Shown: positions 27,002 through 35,020 of the stretch, in pieces
How positions within the stretch are numbered: the stretch's first letter is position 1
Layout: the number at the start of each line of letters is the position of its first letter
Origin: Muribaculaceae bacterium
GTDB taxonomy: Bacteria > Bacteroidota > Bacteroidia > Bacteroidales > Muribaculaceae
DNA: 44,796 bases
NCBI GenBank assembly: GCA_022509125.1
Contig: JAFLTU010000017.1
Coordinates: forward strand, 1-44,796
Direction: 5' to 3'
The notes under the pieces: model-generated
The model's input: only the letters and a program-made list of their open reading frames with translations
The model's database searches: none
What the model was told of the DNA's origin: nothing
Translations under genes and position numbers: made by a program

Positions 27002-27255
27002 GGATTTTTTCGAAACGGGTTACAAAATAAGCTCAAAAAAAATTCAAAAAAAAGTGGTTTTCCTATTGCAAAATTCGTTTTTTTTTTAGTGTTATGTATC
27101 TCAACATTTTATAGTTAGCGTTAAAATTCTTAAAATTTTTAGTTGCTGATTTTATGGGCTTTCCGTGGCGAAATGTTAAGGGGGCCTCACAGACCCCCTC
27201 ATTTCGATTTAACCCCTCGGAAGGATAAATGTCTATTTTAAAAATTTTGTGACCT
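27002..27255. other. AT-rich gap upstream of dnaA; no clear oriC
   Basis: 254 bp between the dnaA start and the MCE gene stop. It has A-runs near dnaA (27039-27056), a GAATTTTG near-promoter box on the minus strand (27076 to 27069) and a doubled TTAAAATT near 27121-27140 that could melt easily. No TTATNCACA-type DnaA boxes were found, so an origin here is not supported. A strong hairpin lies at 27169-27206. Confidence 0.4.
27169..27206 (-). terminator. Compound hairpin after the MCE gene, probable terminator
   Basis: Outer stem CGAAATG (27169-27175) pairs with CATTTCG (27200-27206); inner stem GGGGG (27180-27184) pairs with CCCCC (27194-27198). The loop is 9 nt, with an uneven internal bulge. 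It lies 50 nt past the MCE gene stop. It lacks a T-run, so it may instead be a transcript-end or regulatory RNA structure upstream of dnaA. Confidence 0.5.
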
Positions 27256-28158
27256 CTAAAGCAATTTTATGCTTATATAGCGCTTCGGATTTTTCTTAAT
27301 GTCTAAAATCAAGGAGTCGATATCAGCTGTCAGTCGGTTTATTCGGTCATAGAGTTCGGAATCCTGAGTAAGCTCTCCCAGAGTGGAATTGGGATTATTA
27401 AGATTTGACGTGAATTTAACAAGATTACCCGTCAGTCCGTTGACATTCTGCATCGTCTCCTTTAAAGGAAGCCGGTTGAGTTCCGAGGATAATAGGGTAA
27501 GATTTGCTGTGATAGAGTCTAAATTTACAACCGCTTCATTGGCTCCTCTAATCAAGCCCGGAACTTGACGCTCCATAAGCACGTCAAGATTGCGACTGGC
27601 TGAAGAAACATTGGCTGTTATTGTCTCAAGATTTTTTATTGAGGCAACCAAGGCAGGATCAGATGCAAGACGATTGACAGACAAAAGAAGGCTGTCGATT
27701 TGTGGCATGATTGAGCTGACAGCCGGCAAAATCTCATCGCTTAGACTCGACATCAAATCGGGAGACATGCCCGATTCAACTACACCTCCCACAGGCAACA
27801 TCTCTTGACTGCTCCCTAATTTTATCTCTACGAAACTTCCGCTCAAAAGAGTGCTTCCTATCAAAGCTTTTGAATCTGAGGGGAGATGCAAGTTCTTATT
27901 TAGAGCCAGCAAAACCTCAATTTTTCCGGGATTTTCATAATTGAAATTAATCTCTCTGACCTGCCCAACCTTAAAACCATCTATTAAGACAGGGGCAGCT
28001 ACTTCCAGACCTGACACGTTTTCATATTGGGCTACATAAAAATTCGCAGGCCTAAATAAGTTGATACCTTTCAGAAATTCTATGCCGAAACATAAAATCA
28101 AAATGGCTATAGCAACGCAAAAGCCTATGATCACTTCCTTGGTAAATATCCTTTTCAT
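27256..28158 (-). CDS. MlaD-family (MCE domain) lipid-transport protein
   Basis: 300 aa with one N-terminal membrane anchor (about residues 9-28) and one MCE domain (about 37-115), including the conserved VSGLEVAAPVLIDGFKVGQV and SKALIGSTLLSGSFVEIKLG stretches. After it come long helices rich in Leu/Asn (about 130-280) that form a tube-like stalk in related proteins. It would sit in the inner membrane facing the periplasm and bind phospholipid for an Mla-type ABC transporter. No MlaE or MlaF gene is in the window. Downstream of the amidase on the same strand (98 nt gap), an arrangement often seen in Bacteroidetes. Confidence 0.9.
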   Translation of the reverse strand: MKRIFTKEVIIGFCVAIAILILCFGIEFLKGINLFRPANFYVAQYENVSGLEVAAPVLIDGFKVGQVREINFNYENPGKIEVLLALNKNLHLPSDSKALIGSTLLSGSFVEIKLGSSQEMLPVGGVVESGMSPDLMSSLSDEILPAVSSIMPQIDSLLLSVNRLASDPALVASIKNLETITANVSSASRNLDVLMERQVPGLIRGANEAVVNLDSITANLTLLSSELNRLPLKETMQNVNGLTGNLVKFTSNLNNPNSTLGELTQDSELYDRINRLTADIDSLILDIKKNPKRYISIKLL

Positions 28159-28256
28159 ATTATCTTGTTTTTCTTGCCACTGGACTTTATAAAGCTTTCC
28201 TCAAAAAAATATTTTTTTCGGAGTTTACCGATTATTACTGGTTATATTCTTAAGAT

Positions 28257-29729
28257 TTATTTCCTGATGGTGACGATAAAAGCATCGGGTATCTTCTTCT
28301 TCACGTCTTGTAAGACGGTCTCAAGCTCAGCTTTATCTTCACTCTCTCCATATAAATATTTATAGAAATTATTATCTTTGATAACTGAAATAGGGCTTAG
28401 TCCGCAAAATCTCTCGCTATCAGTGTTGAGGAGATCTTTCGACGCCAAGACCTGAACGGCATAAAGCGTAGATAATTTAGTGATTTTTGCATTATGAGCC
28501 CCCTTTCTTCTCTCCTTTTTCTGTTGCTTCTCAAGATTCTTTTGGAGCTTTTTAGCCTCTTTTTCCTCCTTTTCTTTTCGTTTCTTCTCAGCTTTCGTCA
28601 TCTTGGAAGGTGGAGTGTTTTGAGCAGCAGGAGCAAGGTTATCATTAACCTCCATTGAGGCCACTGCATAATTTTTTGACTCCGGAAAAACCAGGCTTGA
28701 CTCTTCAAAAGATTTATTCATAGAAACCTGCTTAGCCCTTGATGAACGTCGGCGCCTTTCTCCAGATTTCTTAATTCGTGGGGACTCTGTTGATGAAGCA
28801 GAAGATTTATGTGTCCTGGTGCGGGCTGTCGCAATGCCGGATGGGGTCGCAATTGTAAAGCTCTCTTCCAAATTGCCCGGATCTCCGGAAATATAAATAT
28901 CTGCCAGGGATCCACCATCACTTCCCCGCAGGCTCTTACGCCATCCATCCTCATATTTCTCAATGGCTTTGAAAATGGCTTCCGCCATTTCTTTGGCCCC
29001 TTTATCGGAAGCCATGTATTTCGCTGATTCCGGATTGCAAATGAAATCCAATTCTATGAGGACAGAAGGCATAGAGGTGGCCCAAAGCACCCAAAATCCT
29101 GCTTGATGCACTCCCCTGTCTTTTCTTCCTGATTTGACTAGCTCTTTTTCAACCGTTTCGGCAAACATTATGCTTTGACTCAAATTTCTTTTCTGAGCCA
29201 TTTCGAAAATGATGTAACTTTCGTCTTTTTGGGGATCAAATCCACTATATTTCTGGGCGTAATCTCTTTCAAGCTCTATGACAGAGTTCTCTCTCATTGC
29301 CACCTCAAGATTATTTTCATCTTTATGGAGGCCGAGGGTATAGACAGAACTTCCAGCTACTGTCTTCCGATTACGATTCCTTTTATCTACGGAATTAGTA
29401 TGGATGGAAATAAAAAGATCTCCCCGAGCCTTATTTGCTTTATCGGCTCTTTGTTGAAGAGTCAGGTAAGAGTCCCCCTCACGGGTCATCACTACTGAAG
29501 TGTTTTTCAATTTTTTCTTAATCAAAGCTTCCAATTGCTTCGCAACTTTCAGATTGATATTTTTTTCCATCACACCATTGTCGGAGGCGCCGATGTCTTT
29601 GCCACCATGGCCTGCATCTATGACAACGGTGAATTTTTTGTCATCCAAACCTTTAGCTACCGTAACATTCCCAAAAAGAATGGACAAAGTAGCCAGAAGA
29701 AGGACTATATATATTTTTCTTATTAGCAT
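28257..29729 (-). CDS. N-acetylmuramoyl-L-alanine amidase with SPOR-like C-terminus
   Basis: 490-aa cell-wall amidase. A signal peptide (about 1-25) precedes an Amidase_3 domain (about 31-245) with zinc ligands in VIDAGHGGKD, Glu in VMEKNINL, His in SIHTNSV and the catalytic Glu in VLIELDFICNP. A long linker (about 250-410) is Ser/Arg- then Lys/Glu-rich, with an almost uninterrupted charged helix around 375-410. The last 75 residues (LYAVQVLASKDLL onward) resemble a SPOR-type domain that would bind denuded glycan at the septum. It likely cuts the stem peptide from MurNAc during daughter-cell separation. Confidence 0.92.
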   Translation of the reverse strand: MLIRKIYIVLLLATLSILFGNVTVAKGLDDKKFTVVIDAGHGGKDIGASDNGVMEKNINLKVAKQLEALIKKKLKNTSVVMTREGDSYLTLQQRADKANKARGDLFISIHTNSVDKRNRNRKTVAGSSVYTLGLHKDENNLEVAMRENSVIELERDYAQKYSGFDPQKDESYIIFEMAQKRNLSQSIMFAETVEKELVKSGRKDRGVHQAGFWVLWATSMPSVLIELDFICNPESAKYMASDKGAKEMAEAIFKAIEKYEDGWRKSLRGSDGGSLADIYISGDPGNLEESFTIATPSGIATARTRTHKSSASSTESPRIKKSGERRRRSSRAKQVSMNKSFEESSLVFPESKNYAVASMEVNDNLAPAAQNTPPSKMTKAEKKRKEKEEKEAKKLQKNLEKQQKKERRKGAHNAKITKLSTLYAVQVLASKDLLNTDSERFCGLSPISVIKDNNFYKYLYGESEDKAELETVLQDVKKKIPDAFIVTIRK

Positions 29730-29749
29730 TCGTTGTTAGAATTTAACCC

Positions 29750-29757
29750 CAAAATTA
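29750..29757 (-). promoter_or_regulatory. -7 promoter box of the amidase gene
   Basis: TAATTTTG on the minus strand, a full match, 20 nt before the amidase ATG. The methyltransferase -7 box on the other strand begins only 22 bp away, so the two promoters overlap in their upstream regions. Confidence 0.5.
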
Positions 29758-29779
29758 CTTAAAAATTCCCGTTCCTTTG

Positions 29780-29787
29780 TAATTTTG
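29780..29787 (+). promoter_or_regulatory. -7 promoter box of the THUMP-like methyltransferase
   Basis: TAATTTTG, a full match, ending 5 nt before the ATG at 29793. Transcription would start at about the first base of the start codon. Confidence 0.5.
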
Positions 29788-29792
29788 CTCCT

Positions 29793-31004
29793 ATGTATTT
29801 TGCATCCCAAGAATTCTATAATTTCATAGAGAGTCAAAGAGGTGAAGACCCCCTAAAATTAAGATTATCAAAATCTTCGGAAAATTTCGACCGGGAGTTC
29901 GCCATAATCCAGATTGAATGTAGGAAAAAATGTAAACAGAAATTGGCTTTTTTCACTTCTGAGAGCCGGTTTCTGTTTCCCGATTCGGTTAGCGCCCGTC
30001 AAGCTTCGCATCAGGCTATTGCACGTTTTCATTCAGCGCTTCTGGATTCGGAGAGAACAATACTCGACATGACTGCCGGACTCGGGATAGATGCCATGAC
30101 TTTTGCTACTATCCCTCATCGAGAAGTTACAGCAATTGAACTCGACAAGAAAAAAGCGGAAATACTGTGCCATAATGCTGAAGTATTAAATCTAAAAAAT
30201 TTAAAGGTCATAAATGGTGATTCTATTGAATTTCTTAATAGTAACCAAAAGAATTACGATTTAATTTTTATCGATCCTTCAAGAATAGATAGTAATCACA
30301 ATCGGGTCTATAACCTTAAGGATTGTGGCCCGGATGTAATTAAATTCCAGGATTTAATTCTCAGTCATGCTCGAAGAGTGTTTATCAAAGCCTCCCCAAT
30401 GCTTGATATCTCACAAACTATCAAAGATTTTCACAATCTAAGAAGCCTAAGGGCAGTCGGAGTTAAAGGAGAATGTAAGGAAGTTTTAATCGAACTGGCC
30501 AGCCCGACTGAACTAACTTTTTCATCGGAAGAAATTATCCTGGAAGCTATAGATCTGGATGGAGACGGAAATATAATCTCCTGTTTCAGTTGCGCTTCCA
30601 ATATTCCAATTCATAAAATAGAATATGCTTCATCCGATGATTTAAAACCCGGAAACTTTCTTCTGGAACCCTCGGCTATGATGATGAAAATCTCTCCCTG
30701 GTCAAGAATATGCGAAGATTTCAAGGCAAAGAAAATAGGCAGATCCTCCCATCTTTTTATTTCAGAAGAAAAGCCCGAGGGTTTTCAAGGTAGAGTCTCC
30801 AGGCTTGTTAATGTGATATCAAAAAAAGACCGGAAGAACCTTTTTGGTCTTCCAGCCTCAATAGTGTCGAGAAATCATCCCCTTTCTGCCGATGAAATAA
30901 GAAAATCTTACAAACTAAAAGAGGGAGATAATAATTTCATTTATGCTACCCGTCTGAACGACAAACCTATATTAGTCCTTTCAGAAACGATAACCCATAG
31001 ATAA
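29793..31004 (+). CDS. Class I SAM-dependent methyltransferase with THUMP-like domain
   Basis: 403 aa. The central part (about 65-210) is a Rossmann methyltransferase: motif I is DMTAGLGIDA, the acidic end of strand 2 is VTAIELDKK, and the motif IV region is DLIFIDPSRID. The C-terminal part (about 300-400), with FLLEPSAMMMKI, FGLPASIVSRNHPLSADEIRK and an ending LNDKPILVLSETI, fits the THUMP-like family (PF18096) seen in Bacteroidetes. Such proteins are thought to modify RNA, but the substrate is not known. Its last 24 bp overlap the 3' end of the convergent OmpP1-type gene. Confidence 0.88.
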   Translation: MYFASQEFYNFIESQRGEDPLKLRLSKSSENFDREFAIIQIECRKKCKQKLAFFTSESRFLFPDSVSARQASHQAIARFHSALLDSERTILDMTAGLGIDAMTFATIPHREVTAIELDKKKAEILCHNAEVLNLKNLKVINGDSIEFLNSNQKNYDLIFIDPSRIDSNHNRVYNLKDCGPDVIKFQDLILSHARRVFIKASPMLDISQTIKDFHNLRSLRAVGVKGECKEVLIELASPTELTFSSEEIILEAIDLDGDGNIISCFSCASNIPIHKIEYASSDDLKPGNFLLEPSAMMMKISPWSRICEDFKAKKIGRSSHLFISEEKPEGFQGRVSRLVNVISKKDRKNLFGLPASIVSRNHPLSADEIRKSYKLKEGDNNFIYATRLNDKPILVLSETITHR

Positions 31005-32693
31005 AACAACCTGACTATTGTTAAGGCTAACTTTTGCCTGGGGAGAAGTTAAGGCAGGATAGGCAGGGTCGGGAGTATACGCATGGTATTCTGAATTCAT
31101 TCTTTTGTAGACATAAGCAAGGTCTACATAAAAATGGCTATAACGGTATCCAAGTCCACAGGTTATATAATTTGTGTCGTTATCAAACCTGTAGCTCGGA
31201 GTCAAACCCGAGGTATATATCACTTCTTGATTATCTTTGGCAACTTTATTTACCGGAGATGAAACATAACTATAGCCGGCTCTTATGCTCAAAGCAGAAA
31301 TTGGTTTGAATTCCACCCCAACCCTGAAAGTATTAGAAGATTTATAGTAAGTGGCAATGTCAGCATTTTCGTATCCGTAGGGATCGGCAAGGTTAACATA
31401 GTTGGCGGGTGCTGAATAGTCCCAAGGATACCATGGATCATACCAACCGTCGTAACCTCCATCGTAATAGTAATTGGGCTCTGAAAAATGCATCTTACCA
31501 TAATTTGCCCATTCGTAGTCGAACGAAACGATTAGATTGCTACCTAATACGCCGGCAGCGCTCGCAATAATTTTCCAAGGAGTCCGAAGATTATAGCTAT
31601 TATATCCAGGCACACCATCGTTAGTGACTGCAGTTCCATTTTCAAGACCTGCATAATTATAGTTTACATATCCTCCGAATTCTTCGTTGATATTAAACCA
31701 AGTGGGTGTATGGAAAGCAAATCCCAGACGAAATTCTTGCACCGGTTTAAAGATAAGTCCGAATTGATAGTTAAAGCCAGTGCCTCTCATCCGATAGTAG
31801 CTATTGAGGTTCCAATCTGCCGCATCCCTTATGAGATTGTTGCTGGCATCAGGCACAAGGGCGTTTTCGAGATTTTCTCCCCAAATACTTGTGAGATTAT
31901 AATTAAGGTTGATAATGTCGAAATTCATACCCCAATAAACAACGTTGCTTATATTTCCACCAAACGCGATATTAAACTCGCTTTGGCTCCCGCTCTCCTG
32001 CATCATAAAGGAACCTCTTCCGGAAGTATTGGCTCCATTCATGTCGTAGTCATCCCATAGTCCATACCAATTTGTTGCTCCTGTTGCAGGGTCTAATTGG
32101 GGGGTCATAAGGTATGAGTCATAGCCAAGCACCGTGAGCCACGGGGCGGCATAATAGGATGGTCCGGGATTATAAGGGTCTACTCCCCCACTCCAACTAA
32201 CATCCCCCTCAGTGACGCCTTCCGCATTGGCAACTCCTGCAATATAATTGCTCATGGAATTCCTTAGAGTGGAGAAATTACCTCCGAAGACTCGATTATA
32301 GGTAGTTCCACGATTGAAGGTGAAACCGAAATTGAAATTTGGGAAGGTTTTGCTCGGAAGACGCATTGTCAAAACCGCTCCGATGTTGTTGAGATAGAAC
32401 TTAGTCTGGTCCATCCCATATTTATTACCTTCGTTCATGACTGATGAACTCTGGGCATCGAGATCGAGTGTGAAACCTACGTCGCTACTCCTGTAGACAC
32501 CGATTCCGGCAGGATTCTGAGAAAGAGAAGACAAATCGCCGCCCAAAGCACCGAAGGCTCCGGCCATTCCCATGAAGCGTGCAGTGCCTTTCAGATCAGG
32601 CTGGGCAATCCCATACGCCCCTATGGCACTCTGGCCGAAGCTCAACCCGGTTGATGCTCCAAATATCGACAATATAATCAGTTGTTTTTTCAT
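30981..32693 (-). CDS. OmpP1/FadL/TodX-family outer-membrane protein
   Basis: 570 aa with a signal peptide ending LSFGQ (about residue 21). The N-terminal signature ARFMGMAGAFGALGGDLSSLSQNPAGIG is characteristic: the FadL-type hatch with N-P-A-G. A Tyr/Asn-rich beta-barrel follows, ending LSMGYRF with the terminal Phe used for BAM insertion. FadL relatives import hydrophobic compounds, so lipid or aromatic uptake is plausible. It lies 49 nt after the Trp/Gly/Pro-rich gene on the same strand, and its 3' end overlaps the convergent methyltransferase gene. Confidence 0.88.
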   Translation of the reverse strand: MKKQLIILSIFGASTGLSFGQSAIGAYGIAQPDLKGTARFMGMAGAFGALGGDLSSLSQNPAGIGVYRSSDVGFTLDLDAQSSSVMNEGNKYGMDQTKFYLNNIGAVLTMRLPSKTFPNFNFGFTFNRGTTYNRVFGGNFSTLRNSMSNYIAGVANAEGVTEGDVSWSGGVDPYNPGPSYYAAPWLTVLGYDSYLMTPQLDPATGATNWYGLWDDYDMNGANTSGRGSFMMQESGSQSEFNIAFGGNISNVVYWGMNFDIINLNYNLTSIWGENLENALVPDASNNLIRDAADWNLNSYYRMRGTGFNYQFGLIFKPVQEFRLGFAFHTPTWFNINEEFGGYVNYNYAGLENGTAVTNDGVPGYNSYNLRTPWKIIASAAGVLGSNLIVSFDYEWANYGKMHFSEPNYYYDGGYDGWYDPWYPWDYSAPANYVNLADPYGYENADIATYYKSSNTFRVGVEFKPISALSIRAGYSYVSSPVNKVAKDNQEVIYTSGLTPSYRFDNDTNYITCGLGYRYSHFYVDLAYVYKRMNSEYHAYTPDPAYPALTSPQAKVSLNNSQVVLSMGYRF

Positions 32694-32742
32694 TTTCTTC
32701 CAATTTATTGAATATTAAGGAATATGGAGAGAAGGGAAGTTT

Positions 32743-33975
32743 CTATCTATGGCGACCTCCGCCTCCACCTCCGCCGCGGCTACCACCTCCCGTGGAGCGG
32801 CTTGCGCCACCGCTTGATCGGCTTGCTCCGGAAGTGCGGCTGCTGGAACCCACACTACGGTTAGAGGTGCGTGAACCTGAGCTCACGCTCTTGTTGTTGG
32901 AGCTATTGTTGGAAGAACGATGATTGCCGGTGACTTTCCCTGCCGATTGATTGGATGGAGCCGGAGTGCGGTTGCCAACATTAGCTCCTGAAGCGGGCAC
33001 AGAGTTTCTTCCGGGAAGCACTCCCGTGCCAGCAGTACGATGGCCGGTTGAACCCGTAGTATTGTATTCCCATCTTCCGTTATTGTTGACAACTCCGGCA
33101 GGTCGGCCGTTATTTCCTCCTCCGGGATACCCTCCGATATTTCCACCCCCATTTGGCATGCCGGGACCTCCATTGCCTGAGGGTCTAAAGTTGCCTCCTG
33201 CGGGACCACCTCCCATCGCCATATTTCCTCCACGATGCTGAGTGGCAGCGCCCCAGCCGGGTCGCGGGGCCACAGGGCGGTTGCCCCTCGGATTCCAAGA
33301 AGCCATTGGACGTGGACCGGGTCCTGGGCCAGGACCCCATCCTGGACCCGGACCGGGTCCCCAGCCTGGGCCAGGACCCCATCCCCAACTCGGCCCTGGG
33401 GCCCACCATCCGGGACCCCATCCCCAGTTCCATGCATACCAGGGATTTGTCCAGCCAATGCTCCAACCCCAGCCTCCAACATTGAATCCCCAATACCATG
33501 GAGACCAATAGGAACTATAATAAGGCCAGTTCCAACCATAATATCCATAATAGGGGGCAAAAACAGGATAGCCGTTAGAGTTGATAACTATTTCAACATT
33601 ACCATAGGCATTGGTCAAAACATCGCCTAATGCTGATGCATTATCAACCACTATGGTCGGATTATAATATTTCTGAATCTGCTGAGTATAAACGAAATCC
33701 TCGCCATTCTCAACGCCACTGCCTATCGTGTCGATCTGGGATACATAGTACTGACCTCTACGATTGTAGGTATCGACATCCATATTACCCAAATCCGCAA
33801 TATAGGCCGACTGGGACTGAGCTTGAGTCTGCCTTTGCACTTCTCGACTTGTGGTTTGTGGTGTTGTTGTAGATTTAGCTTTCTTAGGATTATAATAAAC
33901 GTCGTCGAAATAATCCTGGGAATAAGCGCTTCCCGCTATTGCAAACAAGGCGAGTAATGTGATGTGAAATTTCAT
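32743..33975 (-). CDS. Secreted low-complexity Trp/Gly/Pro-rich protein, unknown function
   Basis: 410 aa from the ATG at 33975 (an ATG three codons earlier is possible). Signal peptide ending AGSAYSQ, then a short conserved-looking DYFDDVYYNP. Positions about 145-185 are packed with Trp/Tyr (YYGYYGWNWPYYSSYWSPWY). A block of Gly-Pro-Gly-Trp repeats (about 185-225) follows, then a Gly/Asn-rich stretch, and a Ser/Arg/Gly tail ending in a run of seven Gly and RHR. I do not recognise a domain. The pattern resembles surface, adhesive or phase-separating proteins, but no function is assigned. It is probably co-transcribed with the OmpP1-type gene. Confidence 0.75.
   Translation of the reverse strand: MKFHITLLALFAIAGSAYSQDYFDDVYYNPKKAKSTTTPQTTSREVQRQTQAQSQSAYIADLGNMDVDTYNRRGQYYVSQIDTIGSGVENGEDFVYTQQIQKYYNPTIVVDNASALGDVLTNAYGNVEIVINSNGYPVFAPYYGYYGWNWPYYSSYWSPWYWGFNVGGWGWSIGWTNPWYAWNWGWGPGWWAPGPSWGWGPGPGWGPGPGPGWGPGPGPGPRPMASWNPRGNRPVAPRPGWGAATQHRGGNMAMGGGPAGGNFRPSGNGGPGMPNGGGNIGGYPGGGNNGRPAGVVNNNGRWEYNTTGSTGHRTAGTGVLPGRNSVPASGANVGNRTPAPSNQSAGKVTGNHRSSNNSSNNKSVSSGSRTSNRSVGSSSRTSGASRSSGGASRSTGGGSRGGGGGGGRHR
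33314..33384 (-). repeat. Gly-Pro-Gly-Trp coding repeats with strong dyads
   Basis: GC-rich direct repeats inside the low-complexity gene. CCTGGGCCAGGACCCCATCC occurs at 33323-33342 and again at 33365-33384, 42 bp apart; GGACCGGGTCC occurs at 33314-33324 and 33350-33360. The block also contains a 9-bp inverted repeat, GGGTCCTGG/CCAGGACCC. It encodes the GPGPGW units and is prone to slippage. Confidence 0.75.
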
Positions 33976-34054
33976 GCGTCCCATAATTCTCTTTGTTTAC
34001 TGGTTGTTTTTTCTTTTGACTAATTAGGAGGACTTTGGTTTATAGGCAATTTTC

Positions 34055-34062
34055 CAAAAATA
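34055..34062 (-). promoter_or_regulatory. -7 promoter box for the low-complexity/OmpP1 genes
   Basis: TATTTTTG on the minus strand, a full TAnnTTTG match, about 80 nt before the ATG. The surrounding gap (33985-34236) otherwise shows only a weak GACCCTTCGGGGT hairpin on the minus strand near 34120, which could end the trmN6 transcript. Confidence 0.42.
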
Positions 34063-34236
34063 TGTTAATAGCTCTATAACGCGCTCGAATAATGTTAATA
34101 ATTATATCTATCCCCCACCCCGAAGGGTCATTAATTAGTAAAGTTACTGATTTTTTCTCTAACCTCAAAATTTGAACCTAAAGAAAAGAGAAGAAAATAG
34201 ACCGAAATAGGACTATAATCAGATAATTTGATGCTT

Positions 34237-34956
34237 TTAAAATTTCAGATAAAAATCTTTGCAAAGAATTATATGGTCATCTGTGGGATTTCCATCTTCA
34301 AAAAGATTAATATGGGTCACTTCACATGGAGATTCTTCCACCTCTCCCATCTTTTTTAATTCCATCATCACTCTTTTTTCCCGACTCTTGGGATTGTTTC
34401 TGATATAACAGAGACGAGTGAGGGATAAGCCGTGAATTTTGCCACACTCAATCGCTCTTTCTGCAAACTCGGTGGGGAAAATCATTGAAAGGCAACCTCC
34501 GCTTTTCAATAATTGGGAGCTATTTTCAATTAATGAAAAAATGGAAAGTTCTCCCTGATGTCGTGCTATTTCCCGAGGAGTGGAAGGTCTATCGATTCCT
34601 GAATTGAAATATGGAGGGTTACTCACAATTAAATCGTAAAGATTTTCTTTTTGGCAAGTCTCTTTAGGGAAACACTCCCGCTGAACTTTAAGTCGTTGGG
34701 ACCAGGGTGAGTTTTCAAAATTTTTTCTTGCCTCCTCAACAGAGGATTCGTCAATATCAATTGCCTCTATGAAACTTGTGGGAAATCGTTGTGCTAAAAT
34801 CAGGGATATTACTCCGCAACCCGTGCCGACCTCAAGGATCTTTTCGCAAACTCTTCCGGCCCAGCATCCCAACAAAACTGCATCGACTCCTATCTTCATA
34901 GAAGATTTCCCATGACTGACTTGAAATTTCTTGAATTGGAACACATTTTTATCCAT
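34237..34956 (-). CDS. trmN6: tRNA1(Val) (adenine(37)-N6)-methyltransferase family protein
   Basis: 239-aa SAM methyltransferase of the TrmN6/YfiC family, which makes m6A at position 37 of tRNA1(Val). The N-terminus FQFKKFQVSHGKSSMKIGVDAVLLGCWA is typical. Motif I is ILEVGTGCGVISLILAQRF, the acidic loop is EAIDIDESSVEEA, and the catalytic motif is VSNPPYF (NPPY, used for adenine N6 chemistry). The length fits the family. The start codon lies 5 nt after a perfect -7 box. Divergent from the lon-like gene. Confidence 0.9.
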   Translation of the reverse strand: MDKNVFQFKKFQVSHGKSSMKIGVDAVLLGCWAGRVCEKILEVGTGCGVISLILAQRFPTSFIEAIDIDESSVEEARKNFENSPWSQRLKVQRECFPKETCQKENLYDLIVSNPPYFNSGIDRPSTPREIARHQGELSIFSLIENSSQLLKSGGCLSMIFPTEFAERAIECGKIHGLSLTRLCYIRNNPKSREKRVMMELKKMGEVEESPCEVTHINLFEDGNPTDDHIILCKDFYLKF

Positions 34957-34961
34957 ATGTG

Positions 34962-34969
34962 CAAATATA
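34962..34969 (-). promoter_or_regulatory. -7 promoter box of trmN6
   Basis: TATATTTG on the minus strand, a full match, ending 5 nt before the ATG at 34956. It predicts a leaderless mRNA. The -7 box of the divergent lon-like gene starts only 12 bp away. Confidence 0.5.
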
Positions 34970-34981
34970 ATCGGAATTATT

Positions 34982-34989
34982 TAACTTTG
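34982..34989 (+). promoter_or_regulatory. -7 promoter box of the lon-like gene
   Basis: TAACTTTG, a full match, 31 nt before the ATG at 35021. Each promoter's upstream region overlaps the other's -7 box, so the two may compete. Confidence 0.48.
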
Positions 34990-35020
34990 TCTTCTCTAAA
35001 AGTCGATATAATCATTAAAA

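Noticed and set aside
27002-27255. oriC next to dnaA
   Set aside because: No repeated DnaA-box-like 9-mers were found by reading both strands; AT-richness alone is not enough.
32883-33560. 225-codon second minus-strand frame, and plus-strand frames, in the Trp/Gly/Pro-rich gene
   Set aside because: GC-rich repeats keep all frames open. Only the frame read as 410 aa has a signal peptide and uses the whole region.
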